A DNA stretch of 21,368 nt from a virus. Where the stretch lies: positions 1-21,368 of the IMG/VR virus record IMGVR_UViG_3300021962_000761; one strand, 5' to 3'. Below the pieces are notes generated by a model, which was not told the origin of the DNA, made no database searches, and saw only the letters and a list, made by a program, of their open reading frames with translations. Each line of letters starts with the position of its first letter. The first letter of the stretch is position 1. Shown in pieces: positions 1 to 7,678 of the stretch. The position numbers were made by a program, and so were the translations under genes.

Positions 1-1
1 A

Positions 2-295
2 ATGCGTAAAAATAATGTATATTCACACATAGTTGACTTGACGCACGGCAACAGGAAAAAGACTGACAGGATTATCTGGAGTCTCCAAGGACGGTTTGAG
101 CATGGGCGTATTGTGCTGAACTCTGAGAAAAACTGGGATTGGTTTACAGATCAGCTCATTATGTTTCCTGCTCAAGGTGTTCACGATGATGGGCCGGATT
201 GTTTATCATATTTAGATCAGTTGGCTGTAACCTCATACTTTGTTGATGACCAAGAAGATGAGTGGCAACCGTTAGATATCATTTCAGGTTTGTGA
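2..295 (+). CDS. Terminase large subunit, C-terminal fragment
   Basis: This is the last ~97 residues of the ATP-driven DNA packaging motor, truncated by the window edge; the ATG at base 2 is probably internal. The frame carries the end of the RNase H-like nuclease domain: a run with Arg-Phe-Glu-His-Gly (residues 31-35), the helix with Trp45-Asp46-Trp47, then Phe-Pro and His61-Asp62-Asp63-Gly-Pro-Asp66. The His-Asp-Asp-x-x-Asp pattern after a Phe-Pro is the usual place of the last metal-binding aspartates in TerL nucleases. It is followed closely by the next gene, with a TGAGGAT Shine-Dalgarno overlapping its stop. Position upstream of the portal fits the standard packaging module. The ATPase domain lies outside the window, so the terminase subtype cannot be judged. 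Confidence 0.85.
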   Translation: MRKNNVYSHIVDLTHGNRKKTDRIIWSLQGRFEHGRIVLNSEKNWDWFTDQLIMFPAQGVHDDGPDCLSYLDQLAVTSYFVDDQEDEWQPLDIISGL

Positions 296-304
296 GGATA
301 ATAG

Positions 305-2812
305 ATGGCTGTAGAAGACTCATTAGACATATTTGGTAGTGACCCCTTTGGGCGTGACTATTTGTATGGGCTATCTACTGGTCGTGAGAGATTGGGGCTT
401 CAGTCGCCCCCACAAGGTTTGCAGTTAGACACCAGACCTTATGACCAGATGCAAGCAACACCAAGAGGGTTCACCTCTGGTCTGTTTTCTGATGTCTTGG
501 GTCGTACCTTTGATATGCCAGCGTTGCCTAGAACTGGTATTCCCGCCCTTGATTTGTTTGCGCCTAATATGAATGCGTTTAACAGGTTGTCTTTGGGTGA
601 TGTCCAAAAGACTGCTGAACGCATCTCCTATGGTGAGCCTTTGACTACTGGCTCTGGAATGACATTGCGCCCAAGGGATGAAACGATCTTTGCTGGGATG
701 GCGGTTGCGCCTTTTGTTGGTGAAGCGGCCTCCCTTGGTGCAAGGGCTGGTCGTGCAGGTGCAAGGATGGTAGGTCAGGGCATTGCTGAGAATGTGGCGA
801 TGGGTAGACCCAATCTGCCTAGTATGTTTGCTGAACCAAGATCATCATTGTTTGCGGTTAAGCCTGGTCCAAGCATGGCGGCGGCTGATGAGTCATCTGC
901 GATGCGGCAACAGTTAACTGGCAAGATGCAAGCATTGCTGGCGCAAAAGAAAATGGCAACCTCTGCTGTAGAGGTCGGAGCAATTAACCAGCAGATTGGC
1001 AAGTTGCAAGCACAGTTCAAGTCTTTGCCCGCGGTGGGCAGGGTTGCTAGAGAAGTTGTTGCGCCTCAGATTACAGCACCAGTGTCTGATCTAGGGTTCT
1101 ACTCAGCGGCTGAACAAGCGGCAATGAACTTGGAGAGAAGCAAGGGTACTGGTCAGTCTTTCCTTAATGACTTGATGAATGCGCCTGATGTTAAGAAAGA
1201 TGAGCTGTCTTGGATTGGGTTGGATGACTTCCTCAAAGACAAGCCTAATGTCACCAAGCAAGAGGTACAAGACTTCATTGCAAGCAACAAGATTGATTTG
1301 CAAGAGGTGAGGTTGGGTGGTAATGAGCAACCAAGCCAAGATTTATTGAATTGGATGAGTGCAAGAAATATTAGTCCACCAAGAAATCCTGAAGGATGGC
1401 AGGAACTTAGTCAAAAATTAGAATCTTATGCACAACAACACCAAAAGGCTCAAGGATCACCAGAAGCATCTCAGAGATATTTCACATTAAGCGAAGAAGC
1501 TGGTCGAATTTCAGAAGGGCTAGATGCTGGCGGTTCATCTAGTGGTGCTACCAAATACCAAAAATACCAACTTGCTGGCGGTGAGAACTATCGTGAGATT
1601 TTGCTGAAGTTGCCGCAAAAGGAAACAAGAACTCCTAATATGATTGAGTATGAAAAACTTGGTCAGCAAATGTTTGGCGGGGCTTTAAATCCAACAGAAA
1701 GAGCAAGATTAGATGAATTAGAAAATCTTCTTTCTAGAGAAGAAAGGTCAATGGCTCTTAGCGGTGGTAAATCCAAAACATCTGTTTACCAATCCTCTCA
1801 CTTCAATGAACCCAACATCCTAGCCCACATTAGGGTCAACGACCGTGTAGATGCTGATGGCAAGAAGATGCTACTAGTTGAGGAGATTCAATCTGATTGG
1901 CATCAAGCTGGCAGGGAAAAAGGGTACAAAGGAAAAGGAACATTAAAAGAATTGCCAGATAATTATTTTGTACAAGAACTAAAAACTATTGATGGCGATA
2001 CCATGTATGTGGTTAGAGATAGCATCAATCCAAGCGTTATTATTAACAAAGATTACAACAGACAGAGTGCTATCAATGGCGTTATAAATGAATTAAATGC
2101 CTCATCTGCTGGTGGAGTACCAGACGCACCTTTCAAAGACACTTGGTATCAACTCTCCTTAAAGCGGATATTGAAATATGCCGCTGACAATGGGTATGAG
2201 AGGGTTGGGTTGACTACTGGTAAGCGTCAGGTTGAAAGATTCTCAGATGAATTACGCCAGAATGTTGACCAAATTGATTTTTCTTCTGGGTATCCAAATC
2301 AAAATACTACAACAATTACTGCGACAAAGAATGGACAATCAACCTTTGAGGGTAACGTAGTAGATGGTAAATTTATTGATGGGTCAGCTAGAGGTAAAAC
2401 CATAGATGAAGTATTAGGAAAATCCATTGCTCAAAAAATTCAAAGCCATGACCCATCTCAAGGGTTGGGAACGATCAAAGGCGATGACCTTACCATTGGC
2501 GGCGAGGGGATGAAGAAATACTATGATGAGATTTACCCCAAGTTTTTAGAAAAGTATGGCAAGAAATGGGATGCTGGTGTTGGTGAGACACAAATTACGA
2601 CTGATTACGCACGGGATGCAAGTGGCATACCCGCACAGCGTCCATCAAAAGAACCCATCCGCTACATCGACATTACGCCTAAAATGAAAGAGGGCGTTAA
2701 AAAGGGTCAACCATTGGCGGCTGCGGAGCAAACACCTGAGATGCTTGCATCTGGCGGTCTTGACTATGCTGACCCCTTTAGGAATCCACTGTTAGAAAGT
2801 TCAATTGGATAA
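305..2812 (+). CDS. Large polyvalent-type phage protein (835 aa) between terminase and portal
   Basis: Function unknown. The N-terminal ~250 residues hold a Gly/Ala-rich hydrophobic stretch (about 128-165) and an Ala/Gln helix region (about 195-240). Residues 263-345 form a compact domain containing a Trp303-Ile-Gly-Leu-Asp-Asp motif and a helix rich in charged residues. Residues 417-804 carry a chain of motifs I recognise from large phage and mobile-element polyvalent proteins: GGENYRE (425-431), SSHFNEPN (497-504), EEIQSDWHQ (526-534), PFKDTW (609-614), TTGKRQVER (637-645), GGEGMKKYYD (732-741) and YIDITP plus GQPL (787-804). The conserved acidic/His cluster 526-533 could be a catalytic site, which is inference. 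Start ATG has TGAGGAT 6 bases upstream. The portal gene begins three bases after the stop. Two inner stretches look more AT-rich than the rest and may be insertions. It may be a virion or co-ejected protein. Confidence 0.75.
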   Translation: MAVEDSLDIFGSDPFGRDYLYGLSTGRERLGLQSPPQGLQLDTRPYDQMQATPRGFTSGLFSDVLGRTFDMPALPRTGIPALDLFAPNMNAFNRLSLGDVQKTAERISYGEPLTTGSGMTLRPRDETIFAGMAVAPFVGEAASLGARAGRAGARMVGQGIAENVAMGRPNLPSMFAEPRSSLFAVKPGPSMAAADESSAMRQQLTGKMQALLAQKKMATSAVEVGAINQQIGKLQAQFKSLPAVGRVAREVVAPQITAPVSDLGFYSAAEQAAMNLERSKGTGQSFLNDLMNAPDVKKDELSWIGLDDFLKDKPNVTKQEVQDFIASNKIDLQEVRLGGNEQPSQDLLNWMSARNISPPRNPEGWQELSQKLESYAQQHQKAQGSPEASQRYFTLSEEAGRISEGLDAGGSSSGATKYQKYQLAGGENYREILLKLPQKETRTPNMIEYEKLGQQMFGGALNPTERARLDELENLLSREERSMALSGGKSKTSVYQSSHFNEPNILAHIRVNDRVDADGKKMLLVEEIQSDWHQAGREKGYKGKGTLKELPDNYFVQELKTIDGDTMYVVRDSINPSVIINKDYNRQSAINGVINELNASSAGGVPDAPFKDTWYQLSLKRILKYAADNGYERVGLTTGKRQVERFSDELRQNVDQIDFSSGYPNQNTTTITATKNGQSTFEGNVVDGKFIDGSARGKTIDEVLGKSIAQKIQSHDPSQGLGTIKGDDLTIGGEGMKKYYDEIYPKFLEKYGKKWDAGVGETQITTDYARDASGIPAQRPSKEPIRYIDITPKMKEGVKKGQPLAAAEQTPEMLASGGLDYADPFRNPLLESSIG

Positions 2813-2815
2813 ATT

Positions 2816-4876
2816 ATGGCAAAAGATAAAGAAGTCAAACTTGAACAAAACGAATTTTATGAGCCTACTGAGGCTGATGAAGAACTGACAGATTTTGTTA
2901 CTGACCATTGCAACAGATGGCGTGATTACAGAGACACCAACTTCCTCCCTGATTGGTTGGAATACGAGCGTATCTTCCGTGGTCAATGGGCATCTGAAGA
3001 CAAAACCCGTGAGTCTGAGCGCAGTCGAATCGTAACTCCTGCAACTCAGCAAGCAGTTGAGACTCGTCACGCTGAGATCATGGAAGCTATCTTTGGTCAA
3101 GGTGACTTCTTTGACATTGAAGACAATATCCAAGATGTAAACGGGAATCCTATTGATGTTGAGATGATTAAGGCTCAACTTACTGAGGATTTCAAGAAAG
3201 ACAAAATCAGAAAAGCTATCGACCAGATCGAATTGATGGCTGAAATCTATGGGACAGGTATCGGCGAGATTGTTGTTAAGACTGAAACTGAGTATGTTCC
3301 CTCGACTCGACCTATTCCTAATCAGCAGGGTCAGGCAGCTATTGGCGTGATGGAGCGAGACAGGATTGCTGTCAAGATCATGCCTGTTAACCCCAAGAAC
3401 TTCTTGTTTGACCCTAACGGCACAAGCATTGATGACTGTATGGGCGTGGCTATTGAAAAATACGTTTCAATTCATAAGGTTGTGCAGGGTATTGAACGTG
3501 GAATCTACCGGAAAGTGGACATTGGTACTGCCAGTGAAGACACTGACCTTGAGCCTACCCAAGAAGTAAGCCAGTATCAGGATGAGAAGGTTCTTTTGTT
3601 GACTTACTACGGGTTAGTTCCCCGTGAGTTTCTTGAGAACATGAAAGAAAACAAGGATATTGTTGAATTGTTCCCTGAAAACTCAGCGGCAGAAGACTAC
3701 ACCGACATGGTTGAGGCCATTGTCGTGATTGCCAATGATGGAATGCTCTTAAAGGCTGAAGAAAATCCATACATGATGAAAGACAGGCCAGTTCTGTCTT
3801 ACCAAGACGATACTGTGCCAAACAGGTTGCTTGGTCGTGGTACGGTGGAAAAAGCATTCAATATGCAAAAGGCTATTGATGCTCAGACTCGCAGCCACTT
3901 GGATTCATTGGCATTGAGTACCTCTCCCATGATGGCGATGGATGCAACTCGCTTGCCCCGGGGCATGAAGTTTGAGGTAAAGCCCGGAAAAGCTATTCTG
4001 GTCAATGGTTCTCCTAGCGAGATTTTGTATCCATTCAAGTTTGGACAGACTGATCCAAACAACCTTGCAACTGCCAAAGACTTTGAGCGAATGTTGCTAC
4101 AAGCGACAGGAACTCTAGACTCCAACGGCATGATTTCTCAATCTAGTCGTGATGGTGGCGGTATGTCGATGGCGGTTGCCTCCATCATCAAGAAATACAA
4201 GCGCACATTGGTGAATTTCCAAGAAGATTTCTTGATCCCATTCATCAAGAAGGCTGCTTTCAGGTTCATGCAGTTTGATCCAGAGCGTTATCCCTCTGTT
4301 GATATGAACTTCATCCCAACCGCTACTTTGGGCATCATTGCTCGTGAGTACGAGCAACAGCAATTCATTGGTTTGTTGCAGACTTTGGGTGCTGAGACTC
4401 CTGTTTTGCCGATTATTTTGAAGGGAATCGTTGCAAACTCCAGTTTGAGCAACCGAATGGAGTTGATTGCCAAGTTGGATGAGATGATGCAACCCAATCC
4501 TGAGCAACAGCAGATGCAACAGGCTCAACAGCAGTTGGCTATGCAAGCGGCACAGGCTCAAATTGCTGTAAACACTACTCAAGCAGAACAAAACAGGGCT
4601 GAAGCACAGAAATTGTCGGTTGAGACTCAGTTAATGCCTCAAGAAGTGCAAGCAAAGATGACTGCAAGCCTAACTAAGAATCTTCCAAATCAGGATGATT
4701 TGTCTTCTAAGGAGTTTGACAAGAGGGTTAAGATTGCTGAATTGATGTTGAAAGAGTCTGACATTAAAAACAAGTCTAAAATTGTCGAGTTACAGATGGC
4801 TGACAAAATAAATGCTCAGTCTCAGGTAAAACAAGACTTTCTTGAAAAACTGACCAATGGGCTGAAGAATGGCTAA
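2816..4876 (+). CDS. Portal protein (head-tail connector)
   Basis: The portal is the dodecameric ring at the capsid vertex through which DNA is packaged and ejected, and the dock for terminase and adaptor. At 686 residues it is within the size range of large podovirus portals (P22 gp1 is 725). Visible support: an acidic N-terminus, an early Arg/Trp-rich segment with 'TPATQQAVETRHAEIMEAIFG' type helix (about 74-93), a long alpha/beta core, then a Gln-rich, coiled-coil-like C-terminus (about 560-670) with strings of Gln, Ala and Met, as expected for a portal barrel or crown. The ATG lies 3 bases after the previous stop. The last 8 bases overlap the next gene. Position directly before the head genes and after terminase strengthens the assignment. 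Confidence 0.85.
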   Translation: MAKDKEVKLEQNEFYEPTEADEELTDFVTDHCNRWRDYRDTNFLPDWLEYERIFRGQWASEDKTRESERSRIVTPATQQAVETRHAEIMEAIFGQGDFFDIEDNIQDVNGNPIDVEMIKAQLTEDFKKDKIRKAIDQIELMAEIYGTGIGEIVVKTETEYVPSTRPIPNQQGQAAIGVMERDRIAVKIMPVNPKNFLFDPNGTSIDDCMGVAIEKYVSIHKVVQGIERGIYRKVDIGTASEDTDLEPTQEVSQYQDEKVLLLTYYGLVPREFLENMKENKDIVELFPENSAAEDYTDMVEAIVVIANDGMLLKAEENPYMMKDRPVLSYQDDTVPNRLLGRGTVEKAFNMQKAIDAQTRSHLDSLALSTSPMMAMDATRLPRGMKFEVKPGKAILVNGSPSEILYPFKFGQTDPNNLATAKDFERMLLQATGTLDSNGMISQSSRDGGGMSMAVASIIKKYKRTLVNFQEDFLIPFIKKAAFRFMQFDPERYPSVDMNFIPTATLGIIAREYEQQQFIGLLQTLGAETPVLPIILKGIVANSSLSNRMELIAKLDEMMQPNPEQQQMQQAQQQLAMQAAQAQIAVNTTQAEQNRAEAQKLSVETQLMPQEVQAKMTASLTKNLPNQDDLSSKEFDKRVKIAELMLKESDIKNKSKIVELQMADKINAQSQVKQDFLEKLTNGLKNG

Positions 4877-5990
4877 CATCAGGGAACTAATCCAAAGCAT
4901 TGAGGCGAATGACTCATCTTTCGATGAGAAGTTAGAAGCTATCAATAAGATGGAAGAAACCTTGGTGGCTATGCGCCAGCAAGAAGAACAAGCCGTTCAA
5001 GATAATGTTGACTTGATTGTTGAAGCCATCAAAGTGATGGAGAACAAAGTCACTGCACAACTAGAGGTTGCCAAATCCATAGTACCTGAAAAGGGTGATA
5101 AGGGCGACAAGGGTGATAGTGGCTTAGATGGTCGCCCGGGCGTAGATGGTAAGAATGGGTTAAATGGTCGGGATGGTAAGAACGGGATAGATGGCAAGGA
5201 TGGTGTATCTGTAACGGACGCCAAGATTGACTTTGATGGTTCGTTGGTTATTACTTTGTCAACAGGGCAAGAGATCAATGTTGGTGAGGTGGTTGCTCCT
5301 GAGTTAGCAGAAAAGATCAAAGTTATCAGCACCATGTCTACCAATGGGGCAGTTGCTATCCTAGACGAAGGCACAATCATCACAAGTGGTGTTAAGAAGA
5401 TCAACTTTGTTGGGGCAACAGTTACTGCTACAAACTCAGGGGACGATGTAACCGTCAACGTAAGTGCAGGAACAGGGACTGTAACAAGTGTAGCGGCAAC
5501 AGTCCCATCATTCTTGTCTGTTGCTGGTTCACCAATTACAACAAGTGGCACATTGGCAATCACATTGTCAGGTACTGCTTTGCCAATAGCTAATGGTGGT
5601 ACAGGCGCAACTTCATTGGCTGGTGCATCTATTGCCACGTACTCAGGTACTGAGACCTTAACAAACAAGCGTATTGATCCAAGGGTGGTTTCAGCCGCAT
5701 CAGCATCAACCTTAACGCCAAGCATTGCAACGGCTGATGTTTATGCTTACACCGCTTTGGCGGCTAATTTAACTATCAATGCGCCAACAGGAACGCCTGT
5801 TGATGGGGATAAGTTGATATTTAGAATTTTAGATAACGGAACAACAAGAAATTTAGATTTCACGGCATATACAGCTATTGGAGTTACCCTGCCAACAGCA
5901 ACAACAGCAAGCAAAACAACGTATGTGGGTTGTATTTACAACGCTAACAATACACGTTGGGATGTGATCGCAGTAACCACACAGGCATAA
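4869..5990 (+). CDS. Collagen-like phage fibre protein
   Basis: A 373-residue fibre-type protein. Residues 1-72 look like an alpha-helical coiled coil rich in Glu, Lys and Gln. Residues 76-114 are 13 unbroken Gly-X-Y triplets, a collagen-like trimer rod. A beta-rich stalk follows, containing a Gly-Gly-Thr-Gly turn and a Gly-Thr-Glu-Thr-Leu-Thr-Asn-Lys motif (about 242-267) that recurs in the second fibre of this window. The C-terminal ~100 residues are a Thr/Ala-rich beta domain of a type common at the ends of environmental phage fibres and may be the receptor or capping domain. ATG overlaps the end of the portal gene by 8 bases (ATGGCTAA), implying translational coupling. Its place between portal and scaffold is unusual for a tail fibre, so a head fibre is an alternative. 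Confidence 0.8.
   Translation: MANIRELIQSIEANDSSFDEKLEAINKMEETLVAMRQQEEQAVQDNVDLIVEAIKVMENKVTAQLEVAKSIVPEKGDKGDKGDSGLDGRPGVDGKNGLNGRDGKNGIDGKDGVSVTDAKIDFDGSLVITLSTGQEINVGEVVAPELAEKIKVISTMSTNGAVAILDEGTIITSGVKKINFVGATVTATNSGDDVTVNVSAGTGTVTSVAATVPSFLSVAGSPITTSGTLAITLSGTALPIANGGTGATSLAGASIATYSGTETLTNKRIDPRVVSAASASTLTPSIATADVYAYTALAANLTINAPTGTPVDGDKLIFRILDNGTTRNLDFTAYTAIGVTLPTATTASKTTYVGCIYNANNTRWDVIAVTTQA
5094..5210 (+). repeat. Collagen-like Gly-X-Y repeat region
   Basis: Thirteen consecutive codon triplets begin with Gly and encode Gly-Asp-Lys, Gly-Asp-Ser, Gly-Leu-Asp, Gly-Arg-Pro, Gly-Val-Asp, Gly-Lys-Asn and similar units. Asp and Lys dominate positions X and Y, with a single Pro. This is typical of bacterial and phage collagen-like stalks, which lack hydroxyproline and rely on charge pairs. 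At DNA level it is a degenerate repeat of GGT/GGC-GAT/AAG units and a candidate for length change by slippage or recombination. Confidence 0.9.
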
Positions 5991-5992
5991 AA

Positions 5993-6172
5993 ATGAAGAT
6001 TGACTTTTCTTTTTCATCGCAGTACGGCACATTTTCAGATGCTTTGCATTTGCCAGATGACCACGGACTAACCCAAGACGAAATCAATGCAATGCAACAG
6101 CAGAGGTTTGATAACTGGATTGCTGTGATTACTGCGCCTCCTGTTGAAGAAACTCCCATTGAGGAGGTCTAA
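5993..6172 (+). CDS. Small acidic protein after fibre gene (59 aa)
   Basis: Not assigned to a named family. A longer reading with a TTG start at 5957 exists, but the ATG at 5993 directly after the fibre stop is preferred. The product opens with a beta-like stretch (Lys-Ile-Asp-Phe-Ser-Phe), then a helix with Gln-rich core (Asp-Glu-Ile-Asn-Ala-Met-Gln-Gln-Gln) and ends in a Pro/Glu tail. Small proteins of this shape often follow fibre genes and some act as fibre-assembly chaperones or caps; that role is inference from position. Its stop overlaps the start of the next gene by one base (TAATG), and the strong GAGGAGGT ribosome site for that gene lies inside its last codons (6161-6168). Confidence 0.65.
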   Translation: MKIDFSFSSQYGTFSDALHLPDDHGLTQDEINAMQQQRFDNWIAVITAPPVEETPIEEV

Positions 6173-7431
6173 TGGCTGATCGCTATTGGGTAGGTGGTAC
6201 AGGTACTTGGGGTAGCACTCAAACAACCAATTGGTCTGCGGCCACTGGTTTATCTTTTACCGCTAGTTGTACAGGTACTACATTAACGACTACTGGATCA
6301 CCAGCACTTGTAGCTGGAATGACTGTATTCTCAAGCACTCATGTTTCACTTGGAACAGTAGTTAGTGGCGCTGTCAATACGTGGGTTGTAACTATTGGGG
6401 GAACTTACGGTTCTCAAGCCATGAGTGCGGCTACTGTTGGTGCATCTGTCCCAACTGCGGCAGATAACGTATTTTTTGATGCTAACTCAAACAGCGGTAC
6501 ATCAACATTTACCTGCACAATGGCAAACACGCCAAGGGTCTGTAATGACTTTTTAGCGTCAGGTTTAGATGGAACGATGACGCTTGCTGGTACAAGTATT
6601 GGGTTGACAGTATCTGGCAGTCTCACATTTCAAGCCACAAACTTTACCCGTACTTATGACGGCACAACCACATTTAATGCTACGACAACTGGTAAAACTA
6701 TAACGACTAATGGCGTTAGTATCACTGGCGTAAATTTTAATGGGGTTAGCGGCGCTTGGACTCTTGGAAGTGCTTTAACTAATTCAGGTCAAACCACTCT
6801 TACAAATGGAACATTAGATTTAAATGGAAAAACTTTAACTTCTGGATTAAGATTTACAACAGGCACAGGAACAAAGAATCTTACATTCAATGGAGGAACT
6901 TTAATCTGCTCTCTTTCTGGTGCAAATTCGTTTGTCAACCCTGCGCCTACAGGATTTACAACATCAGCAGGGACAGGTACAGGCACAATCACCCTGACTT
7001 CCACAACTGCCAAGACTTTCAATGGTGCTGGCTCTACGTTCAACTGCACACTTAACCAAGGTGGTGCTGGTGCTTTGACTGTTACAGGCTCAAACACATT
7101 TAGCAACATAACCAATACCCGCAAGAGTGTTAGTGCCGCATCTATTTTATTTACTGCTGGAACGACAAATACTTTTGCCGATTGGAATGCAAGTGGCGAA
7201 TCCACAAGACTTTTAACCATTGGCTCAGTAACTGCCGCAAGCCATACATTGTCCAAAGCCAGCGGTACTGTAAGCGCAGACTTTCTATCTATTAGTCAAT
7301 CTACAGCTACTGGTGGGGCAGGATGGTATGCGGGGGCAAACTCCACAGATGGGGGCAATAACTCAGGATGGATATTTACAGCACCTCCTGCGCCTAGCGG
7401 CAGTAACAGCAATTTTTTAATGTTCTTTTGA
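6172..7431 (+). CDS. Beta-rich modular fibre or spike-like structural protein
   Basis: A 419-residue Thr/Gly/Ser/Asn-rich protein. It begins with RYWVGGTGTWG (residues 4-14) and later PTAADNVFFDAN (94-105), a module seen at the N-terminus of many environmental phage structural proteins. Between these halves sits a ~65-residue beta insertion (about 27-91). Residues 110-340 are irregular repeats of short beta strands with Asn and Gly turns, consistent with a beta-helix or stacked-strand shaft. The C-terminus has Trp-Tyr-Ala-Gly-Ala-Asn-Ser and Gly-Trp-Ile-Phe, then ends in Phe-Phe, a typical fibre terminus. No catalytic motif is apparent. The strong GAGGAGGT ribosome site and TAATG junction tie it to the two genes before it. 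Tailspike with hidden enzyme activity remains possible. Confidence 0.7.
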   Translation: MADRYWVGGTGTWGSTQTTNWSAATGLSFTASCTGTTLTTTGSPALVAGMTVFSSTHVSLGTVVSGAVNTWVVTIGGTYGSQAMSAATVGASVPTAADNVFFDANSNSGTSTFTCTMANTPRVCNDFLASGLDGTMTLAGTSIGLTVSGSLTFQATNFTRTYDGTTTFNATTTGKTITTNGVSITGVNFNGVSGAWTLGSALTNSGQTTLTNGTLDLNGKTLTSGLRFTTGTGTKNLTFNGGTLICSLSGANSFVNPAPTGFTTSAGTGTGTITLTSTTAKTFNGAGSTFNCTLNQGGAGALTVTGSNTFSNITNTRKSVSAASILFTAGTTNTFADWNASGESTRLLTIGSVTAASHTLSKASGTVSADFLSISQSTATGGAGWYAGANSTDGGNNSGWIFTAPPAPSGSNSNFLMFF

Positions 7432-7438
7432 GGAATAT

Positions 7439-7678
7439 ATGAGTCCAGAACTACAAAAGTACTACACCGACCGTTTTTCCATGATGTCTATGGACGGCTG
7501 GAAAGAATTGACTATTGATATTGACAATATGATAGAGTCACTCAATAATCTAAGCGTTATTCCTGATGAAAAGACCTTGATGTTCAAAAAAGGGGAACTT
7601 TCCATCTTGACTTGGCTAAAAACCTTGAAAGAGGTCAGCGAACAAGCGTATGAGGAATTGAATGAAAAGAATGTTTGA
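7439..7678 (+). CDS. Conserved small phage head-region protein (79 aa)
   Basis: A short, mostly helical and acidic protein. The pattern Tyr-Tyr-x-Asp-Arg-Phe near the N-terminus, Gly-Trp-Lys-Glu-Leu, Ile-Glu-Ser-x-Asn-Asn-Leu, then Lys-Gly-Glu-Leu-Ser-Ile-Leu-Thr-Trp-Leu resembles a small protein that I recall as common upstream of scaffold and capsid genes in environmental podoviruses. No biochemical function is known to me. GAGGAAT lies directly upstream of the ATG. Its 3' end overlaps the next gene by 17 bases and supplies that gene's Shine-Dalgarno, which suggests coupled translation. A role in head assembly is inferred from position only. Confidence 0.75.
   Translation: MSPELQKYYTDRFSMMSMDGWKELTIDIDNMIESLNNLSVIPDEKTLMFKKGELSILTWLKTLKEVSEQAYEELNEKNV

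Noticed and set aside
4115-4591. Minus-strand open frame opposite the portal C-terminus
   Set aside because: Leu/His/Ser-rich low-complexity product mirrors the Gln/Ala-rich portal tail. All other genes are on the plus strand.
4997-5725. Long minus-strand open frame of 242 codons opposite the collagen-like fibre
   Set aside because: It mirrors the repetitive Gly/Thr/Asp codons of the fibre, has a Ser/Pro/Leu-biased product, no ribosome site that stands out and no motif. It is best explained as an antisense shadow of skewed composition.
6789-7256. Minus-strand open frame opposite the beta-rich fibre
   Set aside because: Val/Pro-rich product is the reverse of Thr/Asn/Gly-rich codons; no motif or ribosome site.
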